A DNA stretch of 64,000 nucleotides from an uncultured Clostridia bacterium (GTDB taxonomy: Bacteria > Bacillota > Clostridia > Peptostreptococcales > Acidaminobacteraceae): assembly GCA_927417275.1 (NCBI GenBank), contig CAKMJV010000010.1, forward strand, positions 62,001 through 126,000, given 5' to 3'. Position numbers and translations under genes: made by a program. The notes under the pieces are model-generated. The model saw nothing but the letters and a program-made list of their open reading frames with translations, was not told the DNA's origin and searched no databases. Position 1 is the first letter of the stretch. Each line of letters starts with the position of its first letter. Positions 9,458 to 18,759 of this stretch are shown here, piece after piece.

Positions 9458-10060
9458 ATGCCAAAACAAGAATGGAAACCAGGTACGATGGTGTATCCAG
9501 TCCCTGCGGCTATGATTTCATGTGGTACAATGGACCAACCGAATATCATTACAATCGCATGGACGGGTACGATTTGCACTGCGCCTGCCATGACGTATAT
9601 TTCTTTAAGAAAAGAACGATACTCCTATGATTTAATAAAGCATACGGGATCGTTTGTAATTAATCTCACCACCAAATCACTGGTAAAAGCCACAGATTTC
9701 TGCGGTGTTAAATCTGGTAGGGACATAGATAAATTTAAACATTTAGATTTAACAGCCATTCCCAGTTCATTTACAAATACACCTATGATTGCTGAGTCGC
9801 CAGTTAACATTGAATGTAAAATTACTCAAGTGATCGAACTCGGTTCTCATGATATGTTTTTAGCAGAAGTGCTTGGCATTACTATAGAAGAAAGCTTAAT
9901 TGATGCCTCTGGAAAATTTAGATTGGACCTAGCCGAACCTATTGCTTATTGTCATGGCGCGTATTATACTTTAGGCGATCAATTGGGCACATTTGGGTAT
10001 TCCATTCGAAAGAAATCAAAGAAAAAAAAGAAACCCTATAAACAACCGCGTCTCAAATAG
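9458..10060 (+). CDS. flavin reductase family protein (FMN-binding split barrel)
   Basis: 200 aa. The pattern MVYPVPAAMISCGTMDQPNIITIAWTGTIC (broken here across residues 11-40) and the segment SYDLIKHTGSFVINL belong to the flavin reductase-like domain, followed by the DFCGVKSGRDIDKF motif that contacts FMN. These enzymes bind FMN and often serve as NAD(P)H-dependent flavin or ferric reductases; the exact substrate cannot be read from the sequence. The basic tail KKSKKKKKPYKQPRLK is unusual. It precedes the PAS-SpoIIE phosphatase gene by 9 nt, whose RBS lies at its stop, so both are likely one transcript. Confidence 0.85.
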   Translation: MPKQEWKPGTMVYPVPAAMISCGTMDQPNIITIAWTGTICTAPAMTYISLRKERYSYDLIKHTGSFVINLTTKSLVKATDFCGVKSGRDIDKFKHLDLTAIPSSFTNTPMIAESPVNIECKITQVIELGSHDMFLAEVLGITIEESLIDASGKFRLDLAEPIAYCHGAYYTLGDQLGTFGYSIRKKSKKKKKPYKQPRLK

Positions 10061-10069
10061 GAGGACATT

Positions 10070-11512
10070 ATGTTTAGACGCTTTACGCTTTACATCGACA
10101 TCATTGCGGATGTCTCAGACTACCCAAACATCTTAAAAACCATAGAAGATTTTGCAGGTTTATGTGAGCCCATAACCAACATTTCTAACACGCTGGAGAA
10201 ACCTAATTTTATATATGATTTAATCATCATAGACTATAAAAAAATTCGACTTTCTGGAGATGATTTTGCACGTATAAAATCTTCCTATTCCAAGGCTATT
10301 CTATACAATGTTCCACATGAACAAAAATTGCTTGAACAATTATACGAAAATGGCATCACAACAGCGTTAAGAGAAGATTTTTTTGAATTTGAGCTTTCAT
10401 CCGCCATACAAAACTTTATGCATTATGAAATACTAACGATGGAAAACACGCTGCTTGACAATCTGTTTAAAAGCGCTCAAAACTCAATCGTTATAACCGA
10501 TCGAAAAGGCAATATTCAGTATGCCAACCCCTATTTTGAAAGACTCTCCGAATACAACAAAAATGAACTCATCGATAATTCGCCGCGTATCATAAAAACC
10601 AAACAACACACCTTAGACTTTTATCGAGCGTTATGGGAAACCATTAATTCTGGTCAAGTATGGGAAGGGATATTCATTAACCAAAGTAAAAATGGCCTTT
10701 TGTTTTATGAGGAAGCAACCATCACCCCCATAAGAAATTCTCATGGCCATATAGAAAAATTTCTCAAAATCGGGAAAAACATCACGAGAGAGCGTATGTT
10801 GTTAGACGAACTCTCCAAGGAAGTAAAACTCGCCAAAAATGTACTTGAAGCCTTCTTACCTTCAAATCATCTAGATTCTCATATTAAATTTAATTACAAG
10901 ATTACCGCATTTAATGAACTTGGAGGCGACTTCATCTGTTTTAAAGCAACCCCTACAGGTACTTACCATATGGCATTAATCGATGTCATGGGACATGGTC
11001 CCTCTTCTGCGATGGTGGCTATAGCAGTTGCTCAAATGTTTCTTGATCACACAAACATGTATACATTAGAGGAAAATATATTATTAATCAACAAGATGCT
11101 CTGCAACGTCAATCGAGACAACCCCGATAACGAAAAATTTGTATCTGCTCTTTTTATAGAAATTGATCAGAATACCCATTTAATAAACTATGCAAATATG
11201 GGACACCCTGATTTCTTAGTGACGGATGAATGCCATCAAGTACATGCCTACACTTCAAACAATATGATTTTGGGTGTTTTAGAATTAACAAAGATACAAG
11301 TGGATGTTTTGAATGGTTCAAACGTCCGTCGTATTATCGGTTTTACAGATGGTTTTTACGAAAATGATGACATCGCCTTGGATGAAGCCATACAAATCTT
11401 AAAAGAACTTTTGACTCAGGATGAGTCTTCAGAAAATCTCTTTTTAAAATTTGATGATCAACTTCACATCAAAGACGATGCCACCTTGTTTGTTCTTAAT
11501 TTAAATAAATAA
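10070..11512 (+). CDS. PAS-domain SpoIIE-type PP2C phosphatase
   Basis: 480 aa. Residues 1-125 form a degenerate receiver-like or unknown domain; residues 130-245 a PAS domain (NSIVITDRKGNIQYANPYF, then PIRNSHGHIEKFLKIGKNIT); residues 250-480 a SpoIIE/PPM phosphatase (GGDFICF, DVMGHGPSSAMVA, ANMGHPDFLV, FTDGFYEND), with the metal-binding Asp residues in place. Such enzymes dephosphorylate STAS anti-anti-sigma factors. A STAS partner and RsbW-like kinase are encoded at 1552-1830 and 3826-4914, so this may be the phosphatase arm of the same switch (inference). It converges on the PRPP synthetase gene with 5 nt between the stops. Confidence 0.85.
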   Translation: MFRRFTLYIDIIADVSDYPNILKTIEDFAGLCEPITNISNTLEKPNFIYDLIIIDYKKIRLSGDDFARIKSSYSKAILYNVPHEQKLLEQLYENGITTALREDFFEFELSSAIQNFMHYEILTMENTLLDNLFKSAQNSIVITDRKGNIQYANPYFERLSEYNKNELIDNSPRIIKTKQHTLDFYRALWETINSGQVWEGIFINQSKNGLLFYEEATITPIRNSHGHIEKFLKIGKNITRERMLLDELSKEVKLAKNVLEAFLPSNHLDSHIKFNYKITAFNELGGDFICFKATPTGTYHMALIDVMGHGPSSAMVAIAVAQMFLDHTNMYTLEENILLINKMLCNVNRDNPDNEKFVSALFIEIDQNTHLINYANMGHPDFLVTDECHQVHAYTSNNMILGVLELTKIQVDVLNGSNVRRIIGFTDGFYENDDIALDEAIQILKELLTQDESSENLFLKFDDQLHIKDDATLFVLNLNK

Positions 11513-11517
11513 TGCCT

Positions 11518-12669
11518 TTAAGAGATCTCATGTGCCAGTTTTATGAGGTCTCTTATGCTTTGACTTGCATCTAACAAATCACTAATTGATAAATCATAAT
11601 TTAATCGATTAATGATCCGTGCAATATATTCAGACATGTCCACTTCAGAAAACCAAGGTGCTTGTCTAGCAGCATCTGGTACATAAGATAAGTTCGTCGT
11701 ATAAAGCCTATCGATTAACCCACGTTCATAAAAATCATTAAATTTGGTTATGCCTTCTGTAAAAAGTGCATAAGTTGTTGCTACAAAAATTTTGCCTGCA
11801 TTTCTTGATTTTAACTCAAGTGCGATATCAAAAACCGACTCTCCAGAAGCAATCATATCATCCACGATTAAGATGTTACATCCTTCCACGTCTTTTCCAA
11901 TATATTCATGTTGAACGATGGGGTTTTTCCCACCAATCACTCTGCTATGGTCTCTTCTTTTATAAAACAGACCAATATCAAATCCTAACACACTGGAATA
12001 ATAAATCGCACGATCCATCGCACCAGTATCTGGACTGATTAACAACATCTTAGAGGGTTGTTTAAACAGTCCTCTCTCGTCTGTAATGAATCTTTTGACA
12101 ATATCGAAGGTAGGATATAAATTTTCAAAAGAAATGAGTGGTACCGCGTTTTGGATGGTTGGATCATGCGCATCGAAAGTCAAAATATCATCGACGCCCA
12201 ATCGCTCTAACTCTTGTAAGGCCATCGCACAATCTAGTGATTCTCGCCCTTTGCGACTGTGTTGTCTGGATGCATATAAAAGTGGCATCAGCAGTGTGAT
12301 CCGTCGGGCTTTACCTGCCATAGCAGATAGAACGCGTTTAATATCGATGATATGATCATCTGGGCTCTTACGATTTTCAAAACCAAACATCGTATACGAA
12401 ACATTGTAGTTGCCAACATCAGATATAATGTATACATCTTTGCCTCTTACAGATTCTTCAAGAAAAACCTTGCCTTCACCATTTGAAAACCGCACTTCTT
12501 TCTTCTTAATGATAAATGTTTCTGGAATCTTCATGTCTTCAACATATGACATTCTGCGCATTTCCAATAAATGATCATCAATGTATTTACCGATTACCTC
12601 ACAGTTATCCATTACGATGAGTCCTAATTCGCCAAATTGTACATTATTCAAATAATCCTCTGTCTTCAT
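11518..12669 (-). CDS. prs: ribose-phosphate pyrophosphokinase (PRPP synthetase)
   Basis: 383 aa, longer than the classical ~315-aa Prs. It carries the tandem phosphoribosyltransferase folds: LLYASRQHSRKGRESLDCAM (ATP/ribose-5-phosphate region, about 133-152), FDAHDPTIQN, the SPDTGAMDRA loop, and the PRPP-binding ILIVDDMIASGESV near residue 273. It makes PRPP from ribose-5-phosphate and ATP for purine, pyrimidine, His, Trp and NAD synthesis. This longer subgroup is common in Clostridia; whether it replaces or supplements a short Prs cannot be told here. RBS GAGGGG is 6 nt before the ATG. Confidence 0.88.
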   Translation of the reverse strand: MKTEDYLNNVQFGELGLIVMDNCEVIGKYIDDHLLEMRRMSYVEDMKIPETFIIKKKEVRFSNGEGKVFLEESVRGKDVYIISDVGNYNVSYTMFGFENRKSPDDHIIDIKRVLSAMAGKARRITLLMPLLYASRQHSRKGRESLDCAMALQELERLGVDDILTFDAHDPTIQNAVPLISFENLYPTFDIVKRFITDERGLFKQPSKMLLISPDTGAMDRAIYYSSVLGFDIGLFYKRRDHSRVIGGKNPIVQHEYIGKDVEGCNILIVDDMIASGESVFDIALELKSRNAGKIFVATTYALFTEGITKFNDFYERGLIDRLYTTNLSYVPDAARQAPWFSEVDMSEYIARIINRLNYDLSISDLLDASQSIRDLIKLAHEIS

Positions 12670-12750
12670 ATGCCCCTCGCTTATCTTTTAGACCTATATA
12701 ATATTTACACTCAATCTATTCATTTTAATCATAAAACAACGTTAAAGGAA

Positions 12751-12780
12751 AAAAGCTAAGAACCTGTGGTCCTTAGCTTT
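12751..12780 (-). terminator. terminator after tRNA-Val
   Basis: Arms AAAGCTAAG and CTTAGCTTT are extended inward by ACC/GGT; on the minus strand a run of T (TTTTTTCC) follows. It lies 2 nt past the tRNA CCA end and upstream of prs, isolating the two. Confidence 0.85.
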
Positions 12781-12782
12781 AC

Positions 12783-12857
12783 TGGTGCGAGATGGGGGAT
12801 TCGAACCCGCGACTCCTTCCACGTCAAGGAAGTACTCTACCTCTGAGTTAATCTCGC
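12783..12857 (-). tRNA. tRNA-Val (anticodon GAC)
   Basis: 75 nt including an encoded CCA. Acceptor arm GCGAGAT/ATCTCGC (7 bp), D-arm ACTC/GAGT, anticodon arm CTTCC-TTGACGT-GGAAG giving anticodon GAC (reads GUC/GUU valine codons), 5-nt variable loop and T-arm with loop TTCGAAT. One T-stem pair is C/C (mismatch). It stands alone, not in a tRNA cluster. Confidence 0.95.
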
Positions 12858-12873
12858 ATGACTTACAAGCATT

Positions 12874-12902
12874 ATTATGCCATAAATACATACGTGATAC
12901 AA
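12874..12902 (-). promoter_or_regulatory. putative promoter of tRNA-Val
   Basis: On the minus strand TTGTAT, 17-nt spacer, CATAAT. It would start transcription about 10 nt upstream of the tRNA 5' end. Confidence 0.5.
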
Positions 12903-12998
12903 GAGACAATTGTCATTTAAATATAATATTATCAACGGCATTTTTTGGTATAAAGTAAATAGTAATTGATTCTTACACCTACAGAAAGGGGTCATCCT

Positions 12999-13754
12999 AT
13001 GAAATATTTTAAATGGTCCATATTGTTTATTGTCATCCTATTATTAAACGGATGTACAAATGCACCACCCGTCACAAACGATCAACAAGATACAATAGAT
13101 GATTTAAACGCCTCACTCTCTGAAAAAGAACAGACCATTGCTACACAAAGTGAGGAAATATCTGCACAATCTACTAAAATAGCAACACTTGAAAGTGAGA
13201 TCGAGCAATTAAATTTGAGTATCCTTGAAAATGAAAACAATTCAACAGAAAGCAGCACAAACTTACTTACAGTCTCTCTAGATGTCCTAGATGCACTTGC
13301 AACTGAAAACATGACCGCCTTATCCACCATTATACATCCCATATTAGGTGTAAGATTTACACCCTATGGTTATATCGATGTAACCACAGATTTGGTTTTT
13401 GCATCCAGTGCAGTACCAACTCTACTTGCGGACACGACATTATACACATGGGGAGCATATGATGGTTCGGGAGATCCGATTAATTTAACAACCAGTGATT
13501 ATTTTGATGACTTTGTGTATGATGAAGACTATCTAAATCCTCATATCATCGGTGTTAATAACATCATAGGCACAGGCAACTCGTTAATTAATATCTCAAC
13601 TGTCTATCCTAGTGCTTCTTTTGTTGAGTATCATTTTACTGGTTTTGATCCACAATATGGCGGAATAGATTGGTCAAGCCTCATTCTCGCCTTCGAAAAT
13701 GTAGCTGGTGATTGGAAACTCATAGGCATCATCCATAATCAATGGACGATATAA
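12999..13754 (+). CDS. putative lipoprotein with N-terminal coiled coil
   Basis: 251 aa from ATG at 12999, chosen because AAAGGGG lies 8 nt upstream; a longer reading from a TTG has no RBS. Signal sequence with lipobox LLLNGC predicts a lipid-anchored surface protein. Residues about 30-75 form a coiled coil rich in Glu/Gln/Ser (SEKEQTIATQSEEI and repeats). The C-terminal ~170 residues (HPILGVRFTPYGYID, then TYPSASFVEYHFTGFDPQYG) suggest a globular sensor-like domain but I cannot assign a family. It is monocistronic between the tRNA and the opp cluster. Function unknown. Confidence 0.75.
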   Translation: MKYFKWSILFIVILLLNGCTNAPPVTNDQQDTIDDLNASLSEKEQTIATQSEEISAQSTKIATLESEIEQLNLSILENENNSTESSTNLLTVSLDVLDALATENMTALSTIIHPILGVRFTPYGYIDVTTDLVFASSAVPTLLADTTLYTWGAYDGSGDPINLTTSDYFDDFVYDEDYLNPHIIGVNNIIGTGNSLINISTVYPSASFVEYHFTGFDPQYGGIDWSSLILAFENVAGDWKLIGIIHNQWTI

Positions 13755-13759
13755 TAAAA

Positions 13760-13783
13760 AATGGCGGTCAATTGACCGCCATT
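13760..13783. terminator. bidirectional terminator
   Basis: A 24-bp perfect palindrome built on AATGGCGGTCAA with A/T-rich tracts either side (TAATAAAA upstream, CATTTTG downstream). It separates converging genes: the lipoprotein (ends 13754) and oppA (ends 13803). Confidence 0.8.
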
Positions 13784-13802
13784 CATTTTGAATAAATTTC
13801 GA

Positions 13803-15473
13803 TTATTCAGCGATGTAAGCACCACTGAAGTCGATTGTGCCAAGAACTGAACGATCCCAACCAACAAGTGCATCTTTTGCTAACATAAAGTCAGAATAGT
13901 GATATACAGGGATAATTGGAAGTTCATTCATAAGAATATCTTGTGCTTGGTATAGTAAATCAAAGTGCTCTTTACCACCCGTTTTTGAAGAGTTAGATAA
14001 CAATTCATCATACTCAGCGTTGTTAAATTTAGGATCGTTGTAAGCATTTTGTGATGTAAAGATACTTAAAAGACCACTTGGATCCATGTAGTCAGTTAAC
14101 CAACCGCCTCTAGAAAGTTCATAATTTCCTTCTTTTCTAGTGTCTTGGAATACTGCCCACTCTTGATTTTCAAGTTTCGTGTTAATGCCAAGATTTGTTT
14201 TAAACATTTCTTGGATCATTTCAGCAACCATCTTGTGCGCTTCAGAAGTATTGTACATAATCGTAAATTCTGGGAAACCAGCGCCATCAGGATAACCAGC
14301 TTCAGCTAAAAGTGCTTTTGCTTCATCAAGTTTGCTTAAATCTGTAGGAATACCATAATTACCTGCAGTTTCGAAGAAGTCGTTACCATCAGCATCTAAG
14401 AACCCTGGTGGAACAAATCCTGCTGCTGGTACTTGACCTGCGCCAAGCGTCTCAGTAATTAACTCTCTGTCTATAGCAAGAGTTAAAGCACGTCTTACTC
14501 TTGCATCGCTAAATAAGTCAAGATTTAAATTAAAGTTAAAATAGTAAGTTCCAAGTAATGGATATACGTAAAACTCTGGATCTTCAGCAATAAGTCTTGG
14601 AATTTCTGCTGCTGGAACATCAGGAATAAAGTAAAGTTCATTCGCTTGATATGCTTGATAAGCAGTTGAAGCTTCATCGATAAACACTGCTTCAATTTTT
14701 TCAAGTTTTACATTTTCAGCATTCCAGTAATTTGGGTTCTTTTCAAGTGTTAGGCCCTTACCAATTTCATAAGAAGTTAACATGAAAGGACCATTCGATA
14801 CTGCTGTAGCAGGATCTTTTGCCCAAGCGCCATCTGCTTTTGCTTCAACAGAAGATTGCTTAGTAGGCATAAAGTGATAGAACGAAAGTAAACTTACGAT
14901 ATAGTCTGTTTGAGTGCTAAGTTTAACTTCTAATGTGTTGTCGTCAAGTGCCGTAACGCCAACATCGTCAAGACTTCCACCATTAACGGCTTCATAAGCA
15001 CCAACTACATTTGTATATTCCCAAATCCATGAATATTCAGATGCAGTCGCAGGATCCATACCACGTTTCCATGAATAAACGAAGTCATTTGCAGTAAGTG
15101 GTGAACCGTCAGACCATTTAGAATCTCTTAATTTGAAAACGATTGTTAATCCGTCTTCTGATACTTCCCATGATTCAGCAATACCTGGATAAACCACGCC
15201 GCTTTTCTCTCTAGTAAGCGCTTCAAATGTTTGATTAATAACGTCACCACCATCTGATGCGCCATTTAAAGTTGGGTCGATGGTTTTAGGATCTGCACCT
15301 ACGTTCCATTTGAGGATCTGTGGAACTTCTGCTGGAGCAGGAGCCGTTGTAGCCGCTTCAGTTGCAGCAGCTGTTGTTGCAGGCGTAGTTGTATCTTCTG
15401 CTTTTGGTGCACAACCTGCGAACAAGCCAGCTACCATAACAACAACTAACAATAAAGAAAATACTCTTTTCAT
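13803..15473 (-). CDS. oppA: oligopeptide ABC transporter substrate-binding lipoprotein
   Basis: 556 aa. Signal peptide with lipobox VAGLFAGC, an Ala/Thr-rich linker (about 26-50), then the SBP_bac_5 fold: KWNVGADPKTIDPTLNGASD, YPGIAESWEVSEDG, and GPFMLTSYEIGKGLTLEKNPNYW, all typical of OppA/DppA. It captures peptides outside the membrane and hands them to the OppBC permease. The gene is last in the oppB-C-D-F-A order and is read with it; the 71-nt gap before it contains no clear terminator, so it may be co-transcribed, with its own RBS (AAGGAGG). Confidence 0.93.
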   Translation of the reverse strand: MKRVFSLLLVVVMVAGLFAGCAPKAEDTTTPATTAAATEAATTAPAPAEVPQILKWNVGADPKTIDPTLNGASDGGDVINQTFEALTREKSGVVYPGIAESWEVSEDGLTIVFKLRDSKWSDGSPLTANDFVYSWKRGMDPATASEYSWIWEYTNVVGAYEAVNGGSLDDVGVTALDDNTLEVKLSTQTDYIVSLLSFYHFMPTKQSSVEAKADGAWAKDPATAVSNGPFMLTSYEIGKGLTLEKNPNYWNAENVKLEKIEAVFIDEASTAYQAYQANELYFIPDVPAAEIPRLIAEDPEFYVYPLLGTYYFNFNLNLDLFSDARVRRALTLAIDRELITETLGAGQVPAAGFVPPGFLDADGNDFFETAGNYGIPTDLSKLDEAKALLAEAGYPDGAGFPEFTIMYNTSEAHKMVAEMIQEMFKTNLGINTKLENQEWAVFQDTRKEGNYELSRGGWLTDYMDPSGLLSIFTSQNAYNDPKFNNAEYDELLSNSSKTGGKEHFDLLYQAQDILMNELPIIPVYHYSDFMLAKDALVGWDRSVLGTIDFSGAYIAE

Positions 15474-15544
15474 CTTTTTTCCTCCTTCTATAATGTTACT
15501 CTAATGCTTCTATATTTTTAATTAGGTCCCCCCAATAAAAATAA

Positions 15545-16537
15545 CTAAAGGTTATTGATTTCTTTTACAAAATGACAGGCCGTAAAATGACTTGGTTGTA
15601 TTTCTACTAATACAGGGGTTACTTGATCACAAAGTTCTTGCTTGTAAACACATCTTGAACTGAACCTGCAACCTTCTTTAGGATTAATTGGACTCTTTAC
15701 ATCCCCTTGTAAAACGATACGCTCCGAGCGACTTGCCCTAGGATCAGGGATCGGTATCGATGAAAGTAACGCTTTTGTGTACGGATGTAACGGGGTTTCA
15801 TAAAGCATATCACTGGTTGTAACTTCCATTAAATGTCCCAAATACATAACGCCAATTCGATCTGAAATATGCTTAACCATAGATAAATCATGCGCGATAA
15901 ACAAATACGTTAAATCGAGTTCATCTTGAAGGTCTTCTAACATATTTACCACTTGTGCTTGAATTGAAACATCTAACGCTGAAATGGGTTCGTCGCAAAT
16001 AATCAACTCCGGTTCAATTGCAAGTGCTCTTGCAATCCCGATCCGTTGTCTTTGACCACCAGAAAACTCATGTGGGTATCTGTTGGCATGTTCTTTTTTT
16101 AGCCCCACGCGTGTCAACAAATCTTGAATGCGTTCCAATCGCGCGGAACCGGTAATGTTTGTATGAATATCTAAACCTTCACCGATAATCTCAGCGATGG
16201 TCATACGCGTATTGAGCGATGCATACGGATCTTGAAAAATCATTTGAATTTTCTTTCGATAGGGGAGCAACTCTTTTTCTGTCATCTCAGCTATATTTAC
16301 ACCGTCATAAATGATTTCTCCACCTGAAGGTTCATAGAGTCTTATGATGGTTCTTCCAAGTGTTGATTTGCCACAGCCAGATTCGCCCACCAAACCAAAT
16401 GTTTCACCCTTATCGATGTAAAAACTTACATCATCCACTGCTTTTAGTAGGTTCTTTTCTTTTTGAAACATCGGTGTTTTTATTTGAAAATACTTTTTTA
16501 AATTATTAACTACCAATAAAGGTGTCTTCTCAGCCAT
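15545..16537 (-). CDS. oppF: oligopeptide ABC transporter ATPase OppF
   Basis: 330 aa from ATG at 16537 (MAEKTPLLVV). That start overlaps the oppD stop by 8 bp and has GGATG upstream; the longer open frame to 16585 runs into oppD and has no RBS. Walker A GESGCGKST (about 58-66), signature FSGGQRQRIGIARAL, Walker B LIICDEPISALDV, and the C-terminal oligo_HPY region with the Cys-rich CRFSSRC...C...C motif. It powers peptide import together with OppD. Confidence 0.95.
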   Translation of the reverse strand: MAEKTPLLVVNNLKKYFQIKTPMFQKEKNLLKAVDDVSFYIDKGETFGLVGESGCGKSTLGRTIIRLYEPSGGEIIYDGVNIAEMTEKELLPYRKKIQMIFQDPYASLNTRMTIAEIIGEGLDIHTNITGSARLERIQDLLTRVGLKKEHANRYPHEFSGGQRQRIGIARALAIEPELIICDEPISALDVSIQAQVVNMLEDLQDELDLTYLFIAHDLSMVKHISDRIGVMYLGHLMEVTTSDMLYETPLHPYTKALLSSIPIPDPRASRSERIVLQGDVKSPINPKEGCRFSSRCVYKQELCDQVTPVLVEIQPSHFTACHFVKEINNL

Positions 16538-17546
16538 CAATGTCACATCCTTTTTTAAATCCTTCCACATCTGGTGCTTGAGCATCTAAAAGCCAACAAG
16601 CGGATGTGTGTGTATTTCCGATTCTATACCGCGGCGCCATTTGCTCCTTACAAATTTCCATCGCATATTTACATCGCGGGCAAAATGGACAGCCTTTTGG
16701 CGGATTCATTAAATCAGGTGGTGAACCAGGGATTGGCAATAATCTCGACTTATCTTTTTTGTGTACTTTCGGTATAGAATTCATGAGACCCAGTGTATAA
16801 GGGTGTTGTGGGCTATGAAAAATTTCATCCACTGTTCCCTGCTCCATAATCATACCACCGTACATAACAATAAGATTTTGACACGTTTCTGCTATAACAC
16901 CTAAATCATGCGTAATAATAATAATAGATGTATCCAAATCGTTTGCCAAACGTCTAAGAATTTCGAGTATTTGTGCTTGGATGGTTACGTCAAGTGCAGT
17001 TGTAGGTTCATCTGCAATGAGTAGTTTCGGGTTGCATGATAATGCTGTGGCGATCATCGCACGTTGCCTCATACCCCCTGAAAACTCATGCGGATATGAA
17101 CTTATGCGTTTTTCTGGCTCTGGTATTCCTACCATGCGAAGTTTTTCTATCGCGATCCGCTTTGCTTCTGATTTTGAAACCTTTTGATGTCTTATAATAA
17201 CTTCTGTCATTAAATTTTCTATGGTATATACAGGATTTAATGAAGTCATCGGATCTTGAAATATCATGGAAATTTCGCTGCCACGAATGTTTGACATCTC
17301 TTTATTTGATTTGTTAGAGATCACTTCACCATTAAAAATAACTTGACCCGACTTAATGCGGCCAGGATGTTCGATTAACCCCATAATAGATAATGCCGTA
17401 ACACTTTTTCCACTACCTGATTCACCAACAATGCCAAGAATATCCCCTTTTTCCATAGAAAAACTATTGCCTCTGACAGCCTTTACTTCGCCCATATGTG
17501 TAAAAAACGAGGTGTTTAGGTCTTTTATTTCTAGTATTTTGCTCAT
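16530..17546 (-). CDS. oppD: oligopeptide ABC transporter ATPase OppD
   Basis: 338 aa. Walker A GESGSGKSV (about 41-49), Q-loop FQDPMTSLNP, signature FSGGMRQRAMIATAL, Walker B LLIADEPTTALDV, and the C-terminal oligo_HPY Cys-rich motif (GCPFCPRCKYAMEICKE), all standard for OppD/DppD. Translationally coupled to oppF (8-bp overlap) and 9 nt downstream of oppC. Confidence 0.95.
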   Translation of the reverse strand: MSKILEIKDLNTSFFTHMGEVKAVRGNSFSMEKGDILGIVGESGSGKSVTALSIMGLIEHPGRIKSGQVIFNGEVISNKSNKEMSNIRGSEISMIFQDPMTSLNPVYTIENLMTEVIIRHQKVSKSEAKRIAIEKLRMVGIPEPEKRISSYPHEFSGGMRQRAMIATALSCNPKLLIADEPTTALDVTIQAQILEILRRLANDLDTSIIIITHDLGVIAETCQNLIVMYGGMIMEQGTVDEIFHSPQHPYTLGLMNSIPKVHKKDKSRLLPIPGSPPDLMNPPKGCPFCPRCKYAMEICKEQMAPRYRIGNTHTSACWLLDAQAPDVEGFKKGCDIDG

Positions 17547-17555
17547 CTGCTCTAC

Positions 17556-18752
17556 CTATCCTTTCCTGAGTCGAGGGTCTAGTGCATCCCTTAATCCATC
17601 ACCTAAAAAGTTAAACGCCAAAATGGTAATGGCAATCGCCATCGCTGGGAAAAACAACTGATAAGGATAGGTGACTAGTCCTGGTAAAGCATTATTAGCA
17701 AGTGTTCCCCAAGACGCTTGTGGTGCAGAAACGCCTAATCCGATAAAACTTAAAAACGCTTCAGTAAAGATCGCACCAGGAATCATCATGGCCATAGAAA
17801 CGATGATCGGACCCATGGCATTTGGAATCAAATGTCTTGCGATGATTTTTCGTTTTGGAACGCCAATTATTTGAGCAGCCAACACAAATTCTTGTTCTTT
17901 AATAGACAACATTTGTCCACGTACAAGTCGCGCTATAGATACCCAATATACTGTACTAAGTGCTATGATAATATTCGTTAATCCATCTGATTTTCTAAAC
18001 CACACCATTAATAAGATTACATACAAAGTAAGTGGAACTGAGTTGATAATATCGACGATACGCATCATCACCTCATCTAATCTACCCCCTTCATATCCAG
18101 AGATACTGCCATAAATAACGCCGATAAATAGATTTACCAAAGTCGCTACAAATGCAATTAAAAGTGAGATTCTTGCGCCATACATAACGCGTGTTAAGAT
18201 ATCTCTGCCTAAATCATCGGTGCCAAATGGAAATGAACGATTAAATTTATTGCCTGTTGGATATTTATACTCTATGCCTTTATATTCGATGGTAAAGTCA
18301 TAATCATAGCCTTGTTTGTCTTTTAATAAATTATAAGAAAAATCAAGTTTGATTTCCTCGCCATTTTTAAGATCATAGTAGTAAATTTTATTAATGACAT
18401 CGCGTTTTGCTCTATTAAGTGATAACTTCTCAGTTAACTCTCCATTATTCGCAACCACAAACATGTTGTAGTCTTTAGAAAGATGAAGATTAATGCCTTC
18501 TTCCACTTCAAACACTTCTATAATTGGTGGTAGATTTCTATAGTCGTTGCTTTGATCTGAATAACTGTAGGGTGTTAGCATCGGTCCAACCAATCCAAAT
18601 AATAATACGAGAATGATTACCACCACACCAATCATAGCCAGTTTATGCTTTTTTAAACGCCTCCATGCATCTTGCCAGTAGGTCAAACTGGGTCTAGCGA
18701 CTTCTAATTCTTCTGTATTGTTTTCAAGAAAAACAAATTTACTGTCTGCCAT
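17556..18752 (-). CDS. oppC: oligopeptide ABC transporter permease OppC
   Basis: 398 aa from ATG at 18752 (MADSKFVFL); the AAAGGAG RBS is within the oppB stop region, 10 nt upstream. One N-terminal TM segment (about 36-56), an unusually long extracytoplasmic insert (about 60-175), then the BPD_transp_1 domain with FGTDDLGRDILTRVMYGARISL and the EAA loop (ARHLIPNAMGPIIV). The N-terminal insert makes it longer than the usual ~300 aa, as seen in several clostridial OppC proteins. Confidence 0.92.
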   Translation of the reverse strand: MADSKFVFLENNTEELEVARPSLTYWQDAWRRLKKHKLAMIGVVVIILVLLFGLVGPMLTPYSYSDQSNDYRNLPPIIEVFEVEEGINLHLSKDYNMFVVANNGELTEKLSLNRAKRDVINKIYYYDLKNGEEIKLDFSYNLLKDKQGYDYDFTIEYKGIEYKYPTGNKFNRSFPFGTDDLGRDILTRVMYGARISLLIAFVATLVNLFIGVIYGSISGYEGGRLDEVMMRIVDIINSVPLTLYVILLMVWFRKSDGLTNIIIALSTVYWVSIARLVRGQMLSIKEQEFVLAAQIIGVPKRKIIARHLIPNAMGPIIVSMAMMIPGAIFTEAFLSFIGLGVSAPQASWGTLANNALPGLVTYPYQLFFPAMAIAITILAFNFLGDGLRDALDPRLRKG

Positions 18753-18759
18753 TATGATT

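Noticed and set aside
16538-16585. Longer N-terminus for OppF
   Set aside because: It runs inside oppD and lacks an RBS; the ATG at 16537 with 8-bp overlap is the normal arrangement.
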